Shown: positions 40,876 to 50,250 of the stretch, piece by piece | Position numbering within the stretch: position 1 is the first letter of the stretch | Layout: each line of letters opens with the position of its first letter | Assembly: GCA_018240465.1 (NCBI GenBank) | Contig: JAFEFS010000099.1 | Location: forward strand, 1-64,000 | Direction: 5' to 3' | Length of the DNA stretch: 64,000 bases | From: Pseudomonadota bacterium | Lineage (GTDB): Bacteria; Pseudomonadota; Gammaproteobacteria; Xanthomonadales; Rhodanobacteraceae | Notes under the pieces: model-generated | The model's input: the letters and a program-made list of their open reading frames with translations, nothing else | What the model was told of the DNA's origin: nothing | Databases searched by the model: none | Made by a program: the position numbers and the translations under genes

Positions 40876-41745
40876 CTACCTTCGCGAACCGCGCAGGCGC
40901 TCGATCGGAAAACTCGCGATTTCACCGCCGCCGCGTCCGCGGCGCGGCTGGCCGGAGTCCGGCGCCCACGCGTGCGCGTAGATGACTTCGTAGGTGGCGG
41001 GCAGCAGACCATCGCTGCGGAAAGCCTCGTACGCCGCGACCGCCCGGCGATGACGCGAACGCCCGGTGAGGCCGCGCGCGCGCTGCGGATCGGCATTGGT
41101 CGCACCGATCGCCTTGAGTTCGCGCATCAGCGTCGTCGCATCATGGTAGGTCAGCGTGAAGTGCTCGCCGTCAAGCACCGGATCGCGGAAGCCGGCATGC
41201 ATCAGCGCATCGCCGATGCGGGCGATGTCGGCGAACACGTTCACACGCGGCGCGCGGTCGACTTGCGCCCATGCGGCGCGCAGCTCGCGCAAGGTGTCGG
41301 GGCCGAACGTCGATACGGCGAGATAGCCACCCGGACGCAGCACGCGGCGGAACTCCTCGAACAGTGCCGGCAGATCATCGATCCACTGGATGCACAGGTT
41401 TGAGAACAGTACATCGACGCTCGCCTCGGCCAGCGGCAGCGCGCGCGCGTCGGCGTTCACGCGCGCGAGCGGACGCAGCCAGTTGGGCTTCACGCGATCC
41501 AGCATCGGCAAGGCGACATCGAGCGCGATCACCTGCGCGCCTTTCCAGCGCGCGCGCATCGCCTGCGCCGCATGACCCGGACCGCAGCCGAGGTCGAGCA
41601 CGCGCGCGGGCACCGCGGCCACGTAGTCGAGGCGTTCGAGCAGGCGTTGCCCGACTTCGCGCTGGAGCACGGCGTTCGCCTCGTAACTCGCCGCGGCACG
41701 GCCAAAGGCATGACGCACCTGGCGCGCATCGAACGGCGGCGTCAT
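40876..41745 (-). CDS. bioC: Malonyl-ACP O-methyltransferase
   Basis: 289 residues from MTPPFDARQVRHAFGRAAASYEANAVLQREVGQRLLERL, the BioC N-terminus. The SAM-binding motif is VLDLGCGPGHAAQAM (49-63), followed by the acidic strand end VIALDVALPMLD and VDVLFSNLCIQWIDDLPALFEEFRRVLRPGGYLAVSTFG. BioC methylates malonyl-ACP to disguise it for fatty-acid synthesis, the first committed step to pimelate. It overlaps bioH by 4 bases (ATGA), and BioH removes the same methyl group later. The final 20 residues (RRGRGGGEIASFPIERLRGSRR) are basic and poorly conserved. Confidence 0.92.
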   Translation of the reverse strand: MTPPFDARQVRHAFGRAAASYEANAVLQREVGQRLLERLDYVAAVPARVLDLGCGPGHAAQAMRARWKGAQVIALDVALPMLDRVKPNWLRPLARVNADARALPLAEASVDVLFSNLCIQWIDDLPALFEEFRRVLRPGGYLAVSTFGPDTLRELRAAWAQVDRAPRVNVFADIARIGDALMHAGFRDPVLDGEHFTLTYHDATTLMRELKAIGATNADPQRARGLTGRSRHRRAVAAYEAFRSDGLLPATYEVIYAHAWAPDSGQPRRGRGGGEIASFPIERLRGSRR

Positions 41746-42512
41746 GGCCTCGGCAACCTCTGCGCGAAGTCGCCGATGGCTTGCGCGACGTTCGTGGCGT
41801 GACTGAGGAACGGCGCGTGCCCCGACGCAATTTCCACAAATCCACTTTGCGCACTTTGTGTCGATGCCCAGCGCATTGCCGCGGACGGCACGAGCCGGTC
41901 GCGGCGCCCGCCGATCCACAGGCTTGGCATCGCCAATTGCGCAAGCGCGGCACGCAAGTCGCTGGTCTCGAGCATGTTCAGACCGCGTTCGAGCACGTCA
42001 AGATCCGGCTCGCCGTGCGCGAACACGAGCGTCTTCAATTCGCGCAGTTCGGCCTGCGCATTCGCCGAACCCAGGGTTTCCAGCGCAAGGAAGCGTTCGA
42101 TCGCGTCACGATAGTTTTCGCGCAACCCGAGCGCGAACTGGGCGAACACGGCGAGATCGACGCCGAACTTCCAATCCTCCGCGTTGACAAAACAAGGTGA
42201 AGCAGCGATCTCGACCAGCCCACGCACTTGCGCGGGCCGCGCTCGCGCGGCCTGCAGCGCGACGAGACCACCCAACGACCAGCCAACCCAGATCGCCGCC
42301 GGCGTCGCATCGAGCACACGTTCGGCCCAGATGGCGAGATCGCACGTACCCGCATCGCCGCGGCTGAAGCCGTGGCCCGGCAGGTCGACCAGATGCACGC
42401 GGAAGTGTTCGGCGAGCAACGGCGTCAATGGCGCGAAGATGCCGCCGTGCATGGCCCAACCGTGGATCAGGACGAGGTCGGGACCCGAGCCGACCGTTTC
42501 GATATGCAGCAT
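41742..42512 (-). CDS. bioH: Pimeloyl-ACP methyl ester carboxylesterase
   Basis: 256 residues, alpha/beta hydrolase. The oxyanion block is LVLIHGWAMHGGIF, the nucleophile elbow GWSLGG (Ser79), with a late Asp in WIGGRRDRLVPSA and His in ASGHAPFLSH. BioH hydrolyses pimeloyl-ACP methyl ester, releasing pimeloyl-ACP for BioF. The start at 42512 (ATG, MLHIETVGSG) is preferred over an upstream TTG at 42521; the ribosome site GGAT is 12-14 bases away. It begins 5 bases after the bioF stop and overlaps bioC. Confidence 0.93.
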   Translation of the reverse strand: MLHIETVGSGPDLVLIHGWAMHGGIFAPLTPLLAEHFRVHLVDLPGHGFSRGDAGTCDLAIWAERVLDATPAAIWVGWSLGGLVALQAARARPAQVRGLVEIAASPCFVNAEDWKFGVDLAVFAQFALGLRENYRDAIERFLALETLGSANAQAELRELKTLVFAHGEPDLDVLERGLNMLETSDLRAALAQLAMPSLWIGGRRDRLVPSAAMRWASTQSAQSGFVEIASGHAPFLSHATNVAQAIGDFAQRLPRP

Positions 42513-42517
42513 GTTTT

Positions 42518-43717
42518 TCAACGATCCTTCTTCATCGCGCGCCGCGCATGCGTGATCGCGCGCGCGAGGGCATTCAACAGTCTTTCCACGTCGGCTTCCT
42601 CGTGCAGCGCAGAAAACGTCGCGCGCAGCCGCGCCTTGCCCTGCGCCACGGTCGGCGGGCGGATCGCCGGCACGAAATAGCCGTCGGCCTCCAGTCGCTG
42701 CGCGGCGATCAGCGCCGCGCGGCTCGCGCCGACCAGCACGGGCTGGATCGGCGTGCGCGAATCGAGCAGCTCGATGCCGCGCTCGCCCGCGCCGTGGCGG
42801 AAATGCGCGACGAGCCGATGCAATTTGGCGCGACGCCAGTCCTCGAAACGCGCGATGTCGACCGCGGCGCTGGCCGCGGCCGCCAACGCCGGCGGCATCG
42901 CCGTGGTGTAGATGTGCGTGCGCGCGAATTGCACGAGGCCATCGATCAGCGCCTTGCTGCCGGCGACGAACGCGCCGCCGACGCCGAGTGCCTTGCCGAG
43001 CGTCGCCATCAACACCGGCGCGTCGTCCTGCTTCAGCTTCGCCTCGACGAGGCTGCCCGCGCCTTCGTCACCGAGTACGCCAAGGCCATGCGCATCGTCG
43101 ACCATCAGCGTTGCCTGCTGCGCCTTGCCCAGGGCAGCAAGGTCGGCCAGCGGCGCGACGTCGCCGTCCATGCTGAATACGCCGTCGGTGGCGAGCAGTG
43201 CCGCGCTGTCCGCGCTCGCTTCGAGCTGGCGTTTCGCACTGGCGAGATCGGCGTGCACGTAGCGCTTGAGCGTCGCACCGGATAGGCGTACTCCGTCGAT
43301 CAGGCTGGCGTGGTTGAGTTTGTCCTGCACGCAGACATCGCCTTCCGCGAGCAGCGCCTGCTGCACGCCGAGATTGGCCATGTAGCCGGTCGAAAACAAT
43401 AGCGCGCACTTGCGCCGCGTCCACGCGGCAAGCTTGTCTTCGAGTGCCTCGTGCTCTTCGCGATGGCCGCCGAGCAGATGCGCCGCGGTCGCGCCGACGC
43501 CCCACTGCTTCGCCGCGCAGATCAGCGCTTCCTGCAAGGCTGGATGCTGGGCGAGGCCGAGATAGTCGTTGCTGGCGAAATTGAGTAGCGTCTTGCCATC
43601 GATCTGGATGCGCACGCCGTCGACCGCCTCGACCTTGCGCAGGCGACGCAACAGGTCTTGTCGGGCACGTTCGACTTGCGCCGCGGCGAGACGCTCGATG
43701 ATACCGGGGCGAGTCAT
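42518..43717 (-). CDS. bioF: 8-amino-7-oxononanoate synthase
   Basis: 399 residues, fold type I PLP enzyme of the alpha-oxoamine synthase group. The PLP lysine is Lys242 (MATLGKALGVGGAF). Conserved blocks are LNFASNDYLGLAQHP, LLGGHREEHEALEDKLA, LFSTGYMANLG and TLMVDDAHGLGVLGDEGAG. It joins pimeloyl-ACP with alanine, releasing CO2, to make KAPA. It is preceded by bioB with a 148-bp gap completely filled by a long inverted repeat, and followed by bioH 5 bases on. Confidence 0.96.
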   Translation of the reverse strand: MTRPGIIERLAAAQVERARQDLLRRLRKVEAVDGVRIQIDGKTLLNFASNDYLGLAQHPALQEALICAAKQWGVGATAAHLLGGHREEHEALEDKLAAWTRRKCALLFSTGYMANLGVQQALLAEGDVCVQDKLNHASLIDGVRLSGATLKRYVHADLASAKRQLEASADSAALLATDGVFSMDGDVAPLADLAALGKAQQATLMVDDAHGLGVLGDEGAGSLVEAKLKQDDAPVLMATLGKALGVGGAFVAGSKALIDGLVQFARTHIYTTAMPPALAAAASAAVDIARFEDWRRAKLHRLVAHFRHGAGERGIELLDSRTPIQPVLVGASRAALIAAQRLEADGYFVPAIRPPTVAQGKARLRATFSALHEEADVERLLNALARAITHARRAMKKDR

Positions 43718-43725
43718 GCCTCTAT

Positions 43726-43864
43726 CTTCCCTTCTCCCATCGGGAGAGGGTACCCGGAGGGCGGATGAGGGAGGGGCTCTGCAATTTGTGGCGCCGTAGG
43801 ATGCTGCAAGGCTCTTCCCTCATCCGGAGCTTCGCGCCATCTTCTGCCGATGGGGGAAGGGAAG
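43726..43864. repeat. Nested inverted repeat filling the bioB-bioF gap
   Basis: Outer arms 43726-43743 (CTTCCCTTCTCCCATCGG) and 43847-43864 match at 17 of 18 positions. Inner arms CGGATGAGGGA (43762-43772) and TCCCTCATCCG (43816-43826) are perfect. Together they form a cruciform or long hairpin of about 139 bases that occupies the whole gap. It belongs to the same CTCTCCC family as the elements at 18425 and 26850. Confidence 0.8.
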
Positions 43865-43865
43865 C

Positions 43866-44879
43866 TTACGCGGCCTCGATGATGTCCGCATGCACCGTAC
43901 CCGGCTCGAGTTCCACCCGCATCGGCGCAATGCCGAGCCGCGCGAACAGCGCCTGGTCGTGCTCGACGTCGGGGTTGCCGGTGGTCAACAGTTTTTCGCC
44001 GTAGAAGATCGAGTTCGCGCCGGCGAAGAAACACAAGGCCTGCAACTCGTCGCTCATTTCGGCGCGACCGGCGGAGAGGCGTACCATCGAGCGCGGCATC
44101 AGGATGCGTGCCACCGCAATCGTGCGCACGAACTCGAACGGATCGAGCAACGTCGTGCCATTCAACGGCGTGCCCGCGACCTGAACCAGATGATTGATCG
44201 GCACCGACTGCGGTGGCTCGGGCAAGTTCGCCAGCGTGTGCAACAGGCCCGCGCGCTGCTCGCGCGATTCGCCCATGCCGACGATGCCGCCGCAGCAGGT
44301 CTTCATGCCCGCCGTGCGCACGTTTTCCAGCGTGTCGAGGCGATCCTGGAATTCGCGCGTGTGGATGATCTCGCCATAGAACTCGGGCGCGGTATCGAGA
44401 TTGTGGTTGTAGTAGTCGAGCCCGGCCGATTTCAGTTTCGATGCCTGCGGCGCGCTGAGCATGCCGAGCGTGGCGCAGGTTTCCATGCCGAGCGCACGCA
44501 CGGCGCCGATCATTTCGGCGACCTTGTCCACGTCGCGATCCTTGGGCGAACGCCAGGCTGCGCCCATGCAGAAGCGGGTCGCACCGGCGGCCTTGGCTTG
44601 CCTGGCCTTCTCCAGCACCGCATCGAGCGACATGAGTTTCTCGGCCTTCACCCCGGTGGCGTAGCGTGCGCTCTGCGGGCAATAGGCGCAGTCTTCCGGG
44701 CAGCCGCCGGTCTTGATCGACAGCAGGGTCGAGACCTGCACCGCGTTCGCGTCGTGATGCGCGCGATGCACCTCGTGCGCGCGCGCAAGCAGGTCGTTGA
44801 ACGGCAGGGCGAACAGGGCAAGCGCTTCACCGCGGCTGACGCGCTCGCCGGCCGGCAGGGTTTGGATCGTGGCTGACAT
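43866..44879 (-). CDS. bioB: Biotin synthase
   Basis: 337 residues. The radical-SAM cluster motif is Cys60, Cys64 and Cys67 ([16 protein letters not shown]). Further motifs are [47 protein letters not shown] and [15 protein letters not shown], including the residues around the auxiliary 2Fe-2S cluster and the C-terminal barrel closure. It inserts sulfur into dethiobiotin in the last step of biotin synthesis. It is the first gene of bioBFHC; bioA and bioD are not in the window. Its promoter overlaps a BirA-like operator. Confidence 0.97.
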   Translation of the reverse strand: MSATIQTLPAGERVSRGEALALFALPFNDLLARAHEVHRAHHDANAVQVSTLLSIKTGGCPEDCAYCPQSARYATGVKAEKLMSLDAVLEKARQAKAAGATRFCMGAAWRSPKDRDVDKVAEMIGAVRALGMETCATLGMLSAPQASKLKSAGLDYYNHNLDTAPEFYGEIIHTREFQDRLDTLENVRTAGMKTCCGGIVGMGESREQRAGLLHTLANLPEPPQSVPINHLVQVAGTPLNGTTLLDPFEFVRTIAVARILMPRSMVRLSAGRAEMSDELQALCFFAGANSIFYGEKLLTTGNPDVEHDQALFARLGIAPMRVELEPGTVHADIIEAA

Positions 44880-44911
44880 CGGGAATATCGGTTTGGGCGT
44901 AGACTTTCGGC

Positions 44912-44966
44912 AGTGTGATCAGCCCCCCCGCCCCTGTCAACCTGAAACAGCCAACCGAAGTTGACG
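44912..44966 (-). promoter_or_regulatory. bioB promoter with BirA-like operator
   Basis: On the minus strand TTGACA (44935-44940), 17 bases, then CACACT (44912-44917). The -35 is part of an inverted repeat: TGTCAACC (44935-44942) and AGTTGACG (44959-44966) with 16 bases between them, the same 16-base spacing as the E. coli operator TGTAAACC-N16-GGTTTACA. The left half-site overlaps the -35 hexamer. The region lies inside the first codons of comF. Confidence 0.6.
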
Positions 44967-45679
44967 GATTTTGGCAACGGCTGCAGTTCGCCCTGCTGCC
45001 GCCGCACTGCCTGCTGTGTGGCGCGCGCGGCGAAAGTTCGCGCGATCTGTGCGCCGCGTGCGCAGCCGATCTGACCCCGAACCGCACCTCCTGCGCCCGT
45101 TGCGCCTTGCCCCTGCCCACCCCTGCCGCGTTGTGCGGTGAATGCCTGCGCAGTGAACCTGCATTCGACGCGGCGTTCGCACCGTATCTCTACGGCCACC
45201 CGCTCGACCTGCTGCTGACCAAACTCAAGTTCGGCCACAGCCTCGCCGCGGGACGCGTGCTCGCCGAGTTGTGGATCGCAGCACTGGCCAACGGCGCGCG
45301 CGCCACGCTGCCCAATGCGATCGTGCCCGTGCCGCTGCACGCCACGCGCCTGCGCGAACGCGGTTACAACCAGGCTCTCGAACTGGCCAAGCCGCTCGCG
45401 CGCGAGTTCGACGTCGCACTCGCACCGGACCTGCTGTGCCGCGCGCGTGCCACCGCCGCACAGTCGGATCTCGACGCGGCGACGCGGCGCAGGAACCTGC
45501 GTGGCGCGTTCGAGGTCGACGCGAGTCGACTCGCGACAACCCGGCCTGCCCATGTTGTCCTGCTCGACGACGTGATGACGACCGGCGCGACCCTGCGCGA
45601 ATGTGCGCGCACGCTCAAGCGCGCCGGCGTCGCACGCGTGGATGTCTGGGCTCTGGCGCGCGCGCCGCACCGACGCTGA
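44915..45679 (+). CDS. comF: ComF family phosphoribosyltransferase-like protein
   Basis: 254 residues. The N-terminal zinc ribbon has paired cysteines ([35 protein letters not shown]). The PRTase domain shows the PRPP loop [14 protein letters not shown] (about 212-225) and [19 protein letters not shown]. ComF is needed for uptake of transforming DNA in several bacteria, and its PRTase activity is not characterised. GTG at 44915 is the only conventional start before the Cys ribbon. It is divergent from bioB, and the operator of bioB lies in its 5' coding DNA. Confidence 0.9.
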   Translation: MISPPAPVNLKQPTEVDGFWQRLQFALLPPHCLLCGARGESSRDLCAACAADLTPNRTSCARCALPLPTPAALCGECLRSEPAFDAAFAPYLYGHPLDLLLTKLKFGHSLAAGRVLAELWIAALANGARATLPNAIVPVPLHATRLRERGYNQALELAKPLAREFDVALAPDLLCRARATAAQSDLDAATRRRNLRGAFEVDASRLATTRPAHVVLLDDVMTTGATLRECARTLKRAGVARVDVWALARAPHRR

Positions 45680-45689
45680 CAGCGATACC

Positions 45690-45709
45690 ACGCCGCGCGA
45701 ACGCGGCGT
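45690..45709. terminator. Possible comF terminator
   Basis: An 8-bp stem ACGCCGCG/CGCGGCGT with a CGAA loop, followed by TTTG, lies 10 bases after the comF stop. The T-run is short, so this is tentative. Confidence 0.4.
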
Positions 45710-45745
45710 TTGCGCAGCGCAGCTACCCATCGCGTCGTGGCTGGG

Positions 45746-45751
45746 TATACT
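45746..45751 (+). promoter_or_regulatory. Candidate -10 box for hppA
   Basis: TATACT in GGGTATACTCG, 68 bases before the hppA ATG. A strong purine-rich ribosome site (AAGGGAGAAAGG) precedes the start. Confidence 0.5.
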
Positions 45752-45819
45752 CGCAGAAAGCTTTTCCGTACCGCCCCATCGTTGTTTCCTTCCATCAGCC
45801 TGTTCCAAGGGAGAAAGGC

Positions 45820-47871
45820 ATGTTGCAACAATACGGTTACTGGATCGCGCCCATCTGCGCCCTGCTCGCGATCGTCTACGGCATCTGGTCGCGCGCCTGG
45901 ATCATGGCCAAACCCGCCGGCAACGAGCGCATGCAGCAGATCGCCGCGGCGATCCAGGAAGGCGCCAAGGCCTATCTGAATCGGCAGTACACGACGATCG
46001 GCATCGTCGGCGCAGTGTTGTTCGTCGTCATCGGCTTCGCCCTGAACTGGCCGACCGCGATCGGCTTCGCGGTCGGCGCGATCCTCTCCGGTGCGGCCGG
46101 CTTCATCGGCATGAACGTCTCGGTCGCTGCCAACGTGCGCACGGCGGAAGCAGCGCGCTCGGGCCTCGCCGCCGCGCTCGACGTCGCCTTTCGCGGTGGT
46201 GCGATCACCGGCATGCTCGTCGTCGGCCTCGGCCTGCTCGGTGTCGCCGGCTACTACATGGCGCTGCTGCATTTCGGCTTGCCGACCGAAAAGGCGCTGC
46301 ACGCGCTGGTCGGCCTCGCCTTCGGCTCGTCGCTGATCTCGATCTTCGCGCGTCTGGGCGGCGGCATCTTCACCAAGGGCGCCGACGTCGGCGCGGACTT
46401 GGTCGGCAAAGTCGAAGCCGGCATCCCCGAGGACGATCCGCGCAACCCGGCGGTGATCGCGGACAACGTCGGCGACAACGTCGGCGACTGCGCCGGCATG
46501 GCCGCCGACCTGTTCGAGACCTACGCGGTCACACTGGTCGCAACGATGCTGCTCGGCGGCATCAGCGCTGCCACGGTGGGGGCCAACGGCGTGCTGTATC
46601 CGCTGGTCCTCGGCGGCGTGTCGATCGTCGCCTCGATCATCGGCACGTTCTTCGTCAAGACCAAGCCCGGCGCGAGGATCATGAATGCGCTCTACGTCGG
46701 CGTCGCCGTTTCGGCGGTGATCGCGGCGATCGCGTTCTACTTCATCACCAACTCGCTGATGGCAGGCACGCCGATCGGCGCGACGAACCTGTTCTTCTGC
46801 GCGCTGATCGGCCTCGCCCTGACCGCGGCGATGGTCGTGATCACCGAGTACTACACCGCGACCGAATACGCGCCGGTGCGCCACGTGGCGCAGGCCTCGA
46901 CGACGGGTCATGCGACCAACATCATCGCCGGCATCGGCATCTCGATGAAGTCGACCGCGTACCCCGTGCTCGCGGTGTGCGCATCGATCTGGGGCGCCTA
47001 CGCGCTCGGCGGCCTCTACGGCATCGCCATCGCCGCCACGGCCATGCTGTCGATGACCGGCATGATCGTCGCGCTCGACGCCTACGGCCCGATCACCGAC
47101 AACGCCGGCGGCATCGCGGAAATGGCCGAACTGCCATCGGGCGTGCGCGCCGTGACTGATCCGCTCGACGCGGTCGGCAACACGACCAAGGCGGTGACCA
47201 AGGGCTATGCGATCGGCTCGGCCGGCTTGGCCGCGCTCGTGCTGTTCGCCGACTACACCCACAACCTCTCGGGCCAGCCGGGCCTTGCGAACGTCACGTT
47301 CGATCTGTCGAACCACTACGTCATCATCGGCCTGTTGATCGGCGGCCTGATCCCGTACCTGTTCGCCTCGATGGCGATGGAAGCGGTCGGCCGCTCGGCC
47401 GGCGCCGTGGTCGAAGAAGTGCGCCGCCAGTTCCGCGAGATCAAGGGCATCATGGAGGGCAAGACCAAGCCCGACTACTCGCGCGCGGTGGACATGCTCA
47501 CGCGTGCGGCGATCAAGGAGATGATGATTCCCTCGCTGCTGCCCGTGCTCGTGCCCGTGCTCGTCGTGTTCGGCTTCAAGTGGCTCGGTGGTTCCGTCGC
47601 CGGCGCGCAGGCGCTCGGCGGCGTGCTCATCGGCACCATCGTCACCGGCCTGTTCGTCGCCATCTCGATGACCACCGGCGGCGGCGCCTGGGACAACGCG
47701 AAGAAGTACATCGAGGACGGCAACTTCGGCGGCAAGGGCTCGGACGCGCACAAGGCCGCGGTCACCGGCGACACGGTCGGCGATCCTTACAAAGACACCG
47801 CGGGCCCGGCGGTCAATCCGCTGATCAAGATCATCAACATCGTGGCGCTGCTGTTGATTCCGTTGCTGTAA
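45820..47871 (+). CDS. hppA: Membrane-bound proton-translocating pyrophosphatase
   Basis: 683 residues with about 16 membrane segments. The catalytic loop [45 protein letters not shown] (about 188-232) holds the PPi and Mg ligands. The gating region [17 protein letters not shown] carries Lys457 (and Thr460), the residue pair that marks the K+-independent H+-PPase subfamily. A final block [51 protein letters not shown] is conserved. It couples PPi hydrolysis to proton export. With the PPi-dependent phosphofructokinase at 56.4-57.7 kb it suggests a PPi-based energy economy. The strong ribosome site fits high expression. Confidence 0.97.
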   Translation: MLQQYGYWIAPICALLAIVYGIWSRAWIMAKPAGNERMQQIAAAIQEGAKAYLNRQYTTIGIVGAVLFVVIGFALNWPTAIGFAVGAILSGAAGFIGMNVSVAANVRTAEAARSGLAAALDVAFRGGAITGMLVVGLGLLGVAGYYMALLHFGLPTEKALHALVGLAFGSSLISIFARLGGGIFTKGADVGADLVGKVEAGIPEDDPRNPAVIADNVGDNVGDCAGMAADLFETYAVTLVATMLLGGISAATVGANGVLYPLVLGGVSIVASIIGTFFVKTKPGARIMNALYVGVAVSAVIAAIAFYFITNSLMAGTPIGATNLFFCALIGLALTAAMVVITEYYTATEYAPVRHVAQASTTGHATNIIAGIGISMKSTAYPVLAVCASIWGAYALGGLYGIAIAATAMLSMTGMIVALDAYGPITDNAGGIAEMAELPSGVRAVTDPLDAVGNTTKAVTKGYAIGSAGLAALVLFADYTHNLSGQPGLANVTFDLSNHYVIIGLLIGGLIPYLFASMAMEAVGRSAGAVVEEVRRQFREIKGIMEGKTKPDYSRAVDMLTRAAIKEMMIPSLLPVLVPVLVVFGFKWLGGSVAGAQALGGVLIGTIVTGLFVAISMTTGGGAWDNAKKYIEDGNFGGKGSDAHKAAVTGDTVGDPYKDTAGPAVNPLIKIINIVALLLIPLL

Positions 47872-47892
47872 GCGAAATCGAATGCCCCGGAA

Positions 47893-47918
47893 AAGCCCCC
47901 GTCGCCGGACGGGGGCTT
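47893..47918 (+). terminator. hppA terminator
   Basis: AAGCCCCCGTC and GACGGGGGCTT form an 11-bp perfect stem with a GCCG loop, 22 bases after the hppA stop. It lacks a long U-tract, but the stem is very stable. Confidence 0.7.
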
Positions 47919-47959
47919 GAAAGGGTACGCTTTCGCAATCCTTCGCCGTTGTGACCGCC

Positions 47960-49180
47960 ATGCGCCAGCCAACCCGCTCGATTTCCCGCCGCGTCCTCGT
48001 CGCTCCGTTCGCGGCCACCGCGCGCCGCGTCGGCGAAGTCGTCGACGCCACCGACAATCTGCTCCATCGCAGCGGCGATCTGCGCAAAGGCAGGGCGTTG
48101 ATCACGACGGTGATCGCGCTGCTGCTCGGCATCTTGAGCCTGCTCGCGGTACTCGCGTTCCATTTCCCGCAGTACCTGACGATGCCCGAGCTGCGCCACA
48201 AGTACTCGGTGGACGTGCTGCGCCAGCTGCTGTTCGCCGGCCTGCTCGTCGCCGGCGCGCTGGCGCTGACCAACCTGATCTTCAACCGCCGGCGCAACCT
48301 CAACCTGGTCGCGTTCGCCTGCGTCATCGTCGCGGTCGCGCTCGGCGGCTCGCGCGTGCCGGTCGGCGAGTTCCCGGACAACACGCCCTACATCGGCCTC
48401 GACTGGTTCATCCTCGACCTGCTCGGCTCGACCGTGATCTTCGTCGTGCTCGAGAAACTGTTCCCGCTCTACAAGGGCCAGCCGATCTTCCGCCGCGAAT
48501 GGCAGACCGATCTCAAGCATTTCGCCGTCAACCACTTCCTCGTCGGCCTGATCCTGCTCACGGTCAATTTTCTCATCCATCACGTGTTCGGCTGGCTGGT
48601 CAACCACGACTTCCAGCTAGCCGTGCAGCGCATCTGGTTCGTGCCGCAGTTGCTACTCTGCATCCTCGTTGCTGACCTTGCCCAGTACTTCACCCACCGC
48701 GCGTACCACGAGGTGCCGCTGCTGTGGAAATTCCACTCGGTGCACCACTCGGCCAAGACCATGGACTGGCTCGCCGGATCGCGCCAGCACATGCTCGAGA
48801 TCGTCGCCACGCGCGTGCTCGTGCTCGCGCCGCTGTTCGTGATCGGCTTCGCCGAAGGCGTGATCAACGCCTATATCATCATCGTCGGCTTCCAGGCCGT
48901 GTTCAATCACGCCAATGTGCACCTGCCGTGGGGGCCGCTGAAATACCTGATCGTGACCCCCGACTTCCATCACTGGCACCACTCGCAGGACGACGAGGCG
49001 ATCGACAGGAACTACGCCGCGCACTATTCGTTCCTCGACTACCTGTTCGGCACCGCGGTGAAGTCGGAGAAGAAGTTTCCGGAACGCTACGGCGTGGTCG
49101 GCGACTACATGCCCGACGGCTTCGTCAACCAGCAGACGTTCCCGTTCAGGGCCATGGTCAAGCCCGACACGCAGGCCTGA
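47960..49180 (+). CDS. Sterol desaturase/fatty acid hydroxylase family protein
   Basis: 406 residues, integral membrane with about seven hydrophobic segments. The di-iron histidine boxes are HRAYHE (HX3H), FHSVHH (HX2HH) and HHWHH, with FNHANVHLPWGPLKYLIVTPDFHHWHH containing the last set. The family includes C-4 sterol oxidases, carotenoid hydroxylases and alkylglycerol monooxygenase; the substrate here is not deducible. A GTG at 47951 is an alternative start that adds three residues. It is alone on its transcript, after the hppA terminator. The C-terminus (MPDGFVNQQTFPFRAMV) is family-typical. Confidence 0.88.
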   Translation: MRQPTRSISRRVLVAPFAATARRVGEVVDATDNLLHRSGDLRKGRALITTVIALLLGILSLLAVLAFHFPQYLTMPELRHKYSVDVLRQLLFAGLLVAGALALTNLIFNRRRNLNLVAFACVIVAVALGGSRVPVGEFPDNTPYIGLDWFILDLLGSTVIFVVLEKLFPLYKGQPIFRREWQTDLKHFAVNHFLVGLILLTVNFLIHHVFGWLVNHDFQLAVQRIWFVPQLLLCILVADLAQYFTHRAYHEVPLLWKFHSVHHSAKTMDWLAGSRQHMLEIVATRVLVLAPLFVIGFAEGVINAYIIIVGFQAVFNHANVHLPWGPLKYLIVTPDFHHWHHSQDDEAIDRNYAAHYSFLDYLFGTAVKSEKKFPERYGVVGDYMPDGFVNQQTFPFRAMVKPDTQA

Positions 49181-49267
49181 GCGCGGTCGCAAAACCGCGG
49201 CGGACTGCCCGGTTTTGCCCGCCGCACTCGTCTACACTCGCACGTGTCCGTCTGGGGAGGTTTTGCC

Positions 49268-50077
49268 ATGCGTTGGCGGTGGGTGATCCTGGTTCTCGGC
49301 GCGACCACTTTCTGTGGCGCCGCGTACGGTTCGGGCGATTCCGCATCGCCGGCCAGCGCCGCGCGCAGCCCGGCGCAGCCGGCCTCGAGCCCCGCAGACG
49401 GAACCGAGCCGGCGCGCCGTGCCACGCCCGCGGAGTTGCGCCGGCTCGCCGACCACGCCGCCTTCCTGCGCGGCCGCTACGTGCGCGAAGCGATCGGCAT
49501 GCGCCTGGACATTCCGCGTGGCCAGCATCTGCTCGCCGGTGCCGAGGCACGCCGCGTCGATACCGCCCTGCGCGGCGTGGACGACGCGCATTTGATCGGC
49601 TGGATGATCGACGAAAACAAGAACGTCACCGATGCGAACCTGCGTATCGTTCGCCTGCGCTGGCGCCACGACGGCTTCGTCGCCAGCGACGCTGCGGCGC
49701 TCGAGCCCGCCATGCTGCTCGATGCCGCGCGCGCACGGCCACGCGTGCCGCGGCTCGCCGGCAGCGGCGGTGCCTTGCTGCGCTATGCCGATGTTCCGGA
49801 GCGCGACGGCCCGACTGTGGTCTGGAGCGAGGAGCGTCAGCCGGACGACGCCAGCACCAGCGTATTCGACTGCCACGCCCTGCGCCTTGCGCGCAAGGGC
49901 GTGCTCGAGATCAGCATCGTCGGAGTCGACGCGAAGGCGGCGAAATCCTGCGTCGGCCGATTGCGCGAAATGGCCGCGTCGGTGCATTTCGAGGCCGAGG
50001 CGGACTATTCCGCATGGGCCAGGGGTGAGCGCCTTGCCGCCTATTCCCTCAGCGGAATGATCACGCAAACGCAATAG
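49268..50077 (+). CDS. Exported protein of unknown function
   Basis: 269 residues. The N-terminus MRWRWVILVLGATTFCGAAYGSG is a signal peptide; a GGGGAGG site precedes the ATG, and a GTG 24 bases upstream is less likely. The mature protein begins with a Ser/Ala/Pro-rich stretch (24-50) and then a globular region with LRRLADHAAFLRGRYVREAIGMRLDIPRGQHLLAG, LIGWMIDENKNVTDANLRIVRLRWRHDGFV and DCHALRLARKGVLEISIVGVDAKAAKSC (a Cys pair 50 residues apart). No membrane anchor besides the signal. I do not recognise the family, and the flanking genes give no functional hint. Confidence 0.7.
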   Translation: MRWRWVILVLGATTFCGAAYGSGDSASPASAARSPAQPASSPADGTEPARRATPAELRRLADHAAFLRGRYVREAIGMRLDIPRGQHLLAGAEARRVDTALRGVDDAHLIGWMIDENKNVTDANLRIVRLRWRHDGFVASDAAALEPAMLLDAARARPRVPRLAGSGGALLRYADVPERDGPTVVWSEERQPDDASTSVFDCHALRLARKGVLEISIVGVDAKAAKSCVGRLREMAASVHFEAEADYSAWARGERLAAYSLSGMITQTQ

Positions 50078-50221
50078 GTCCGCCCTTGCGGACAATGGGC
50101 CACGAAAAACCGGGCCGGGCGATACGAGGATTCCGCGGCCGCCGGCGCGCAAATCGGCGGGCGCGGTCGACTTTCGGGGTGTCTTGCACCACATTCGCGC
50201 AGCCGTACGCGGTGCCGATGC

Positions 50222-50227
50222 TAAAAT
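50222..50227 (+). promoter_or_regulatory. Extended -10 promoter of the oxidoreductase gene
   Basis: TGCTAAAAT: TAAAAT with a TGn extension, 23 bases before the ATG at 50251. It makes an upstream in-frame ATG at 50218 unlikely as a start, since that lies before +1. Confidence 0.5.
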
Positions 50228-50250
50228 CGAGCATTGACTCTAACGCGAGC

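Noticed and set aside
43714-44682. A 322-codon minus-strand frame over bioB
   Set aside because: It is a different frame of the same strand as bioB, runs into the inverted repeat, and lacks domains; the bioB frame has the intact radical-SAM motif.
45364-48384. A 1,006-codon minus-strand frame
   Set aside because: It is antisense to comF, hppA and the desaturase. Composition is Arg/Asp-rich and without domains.
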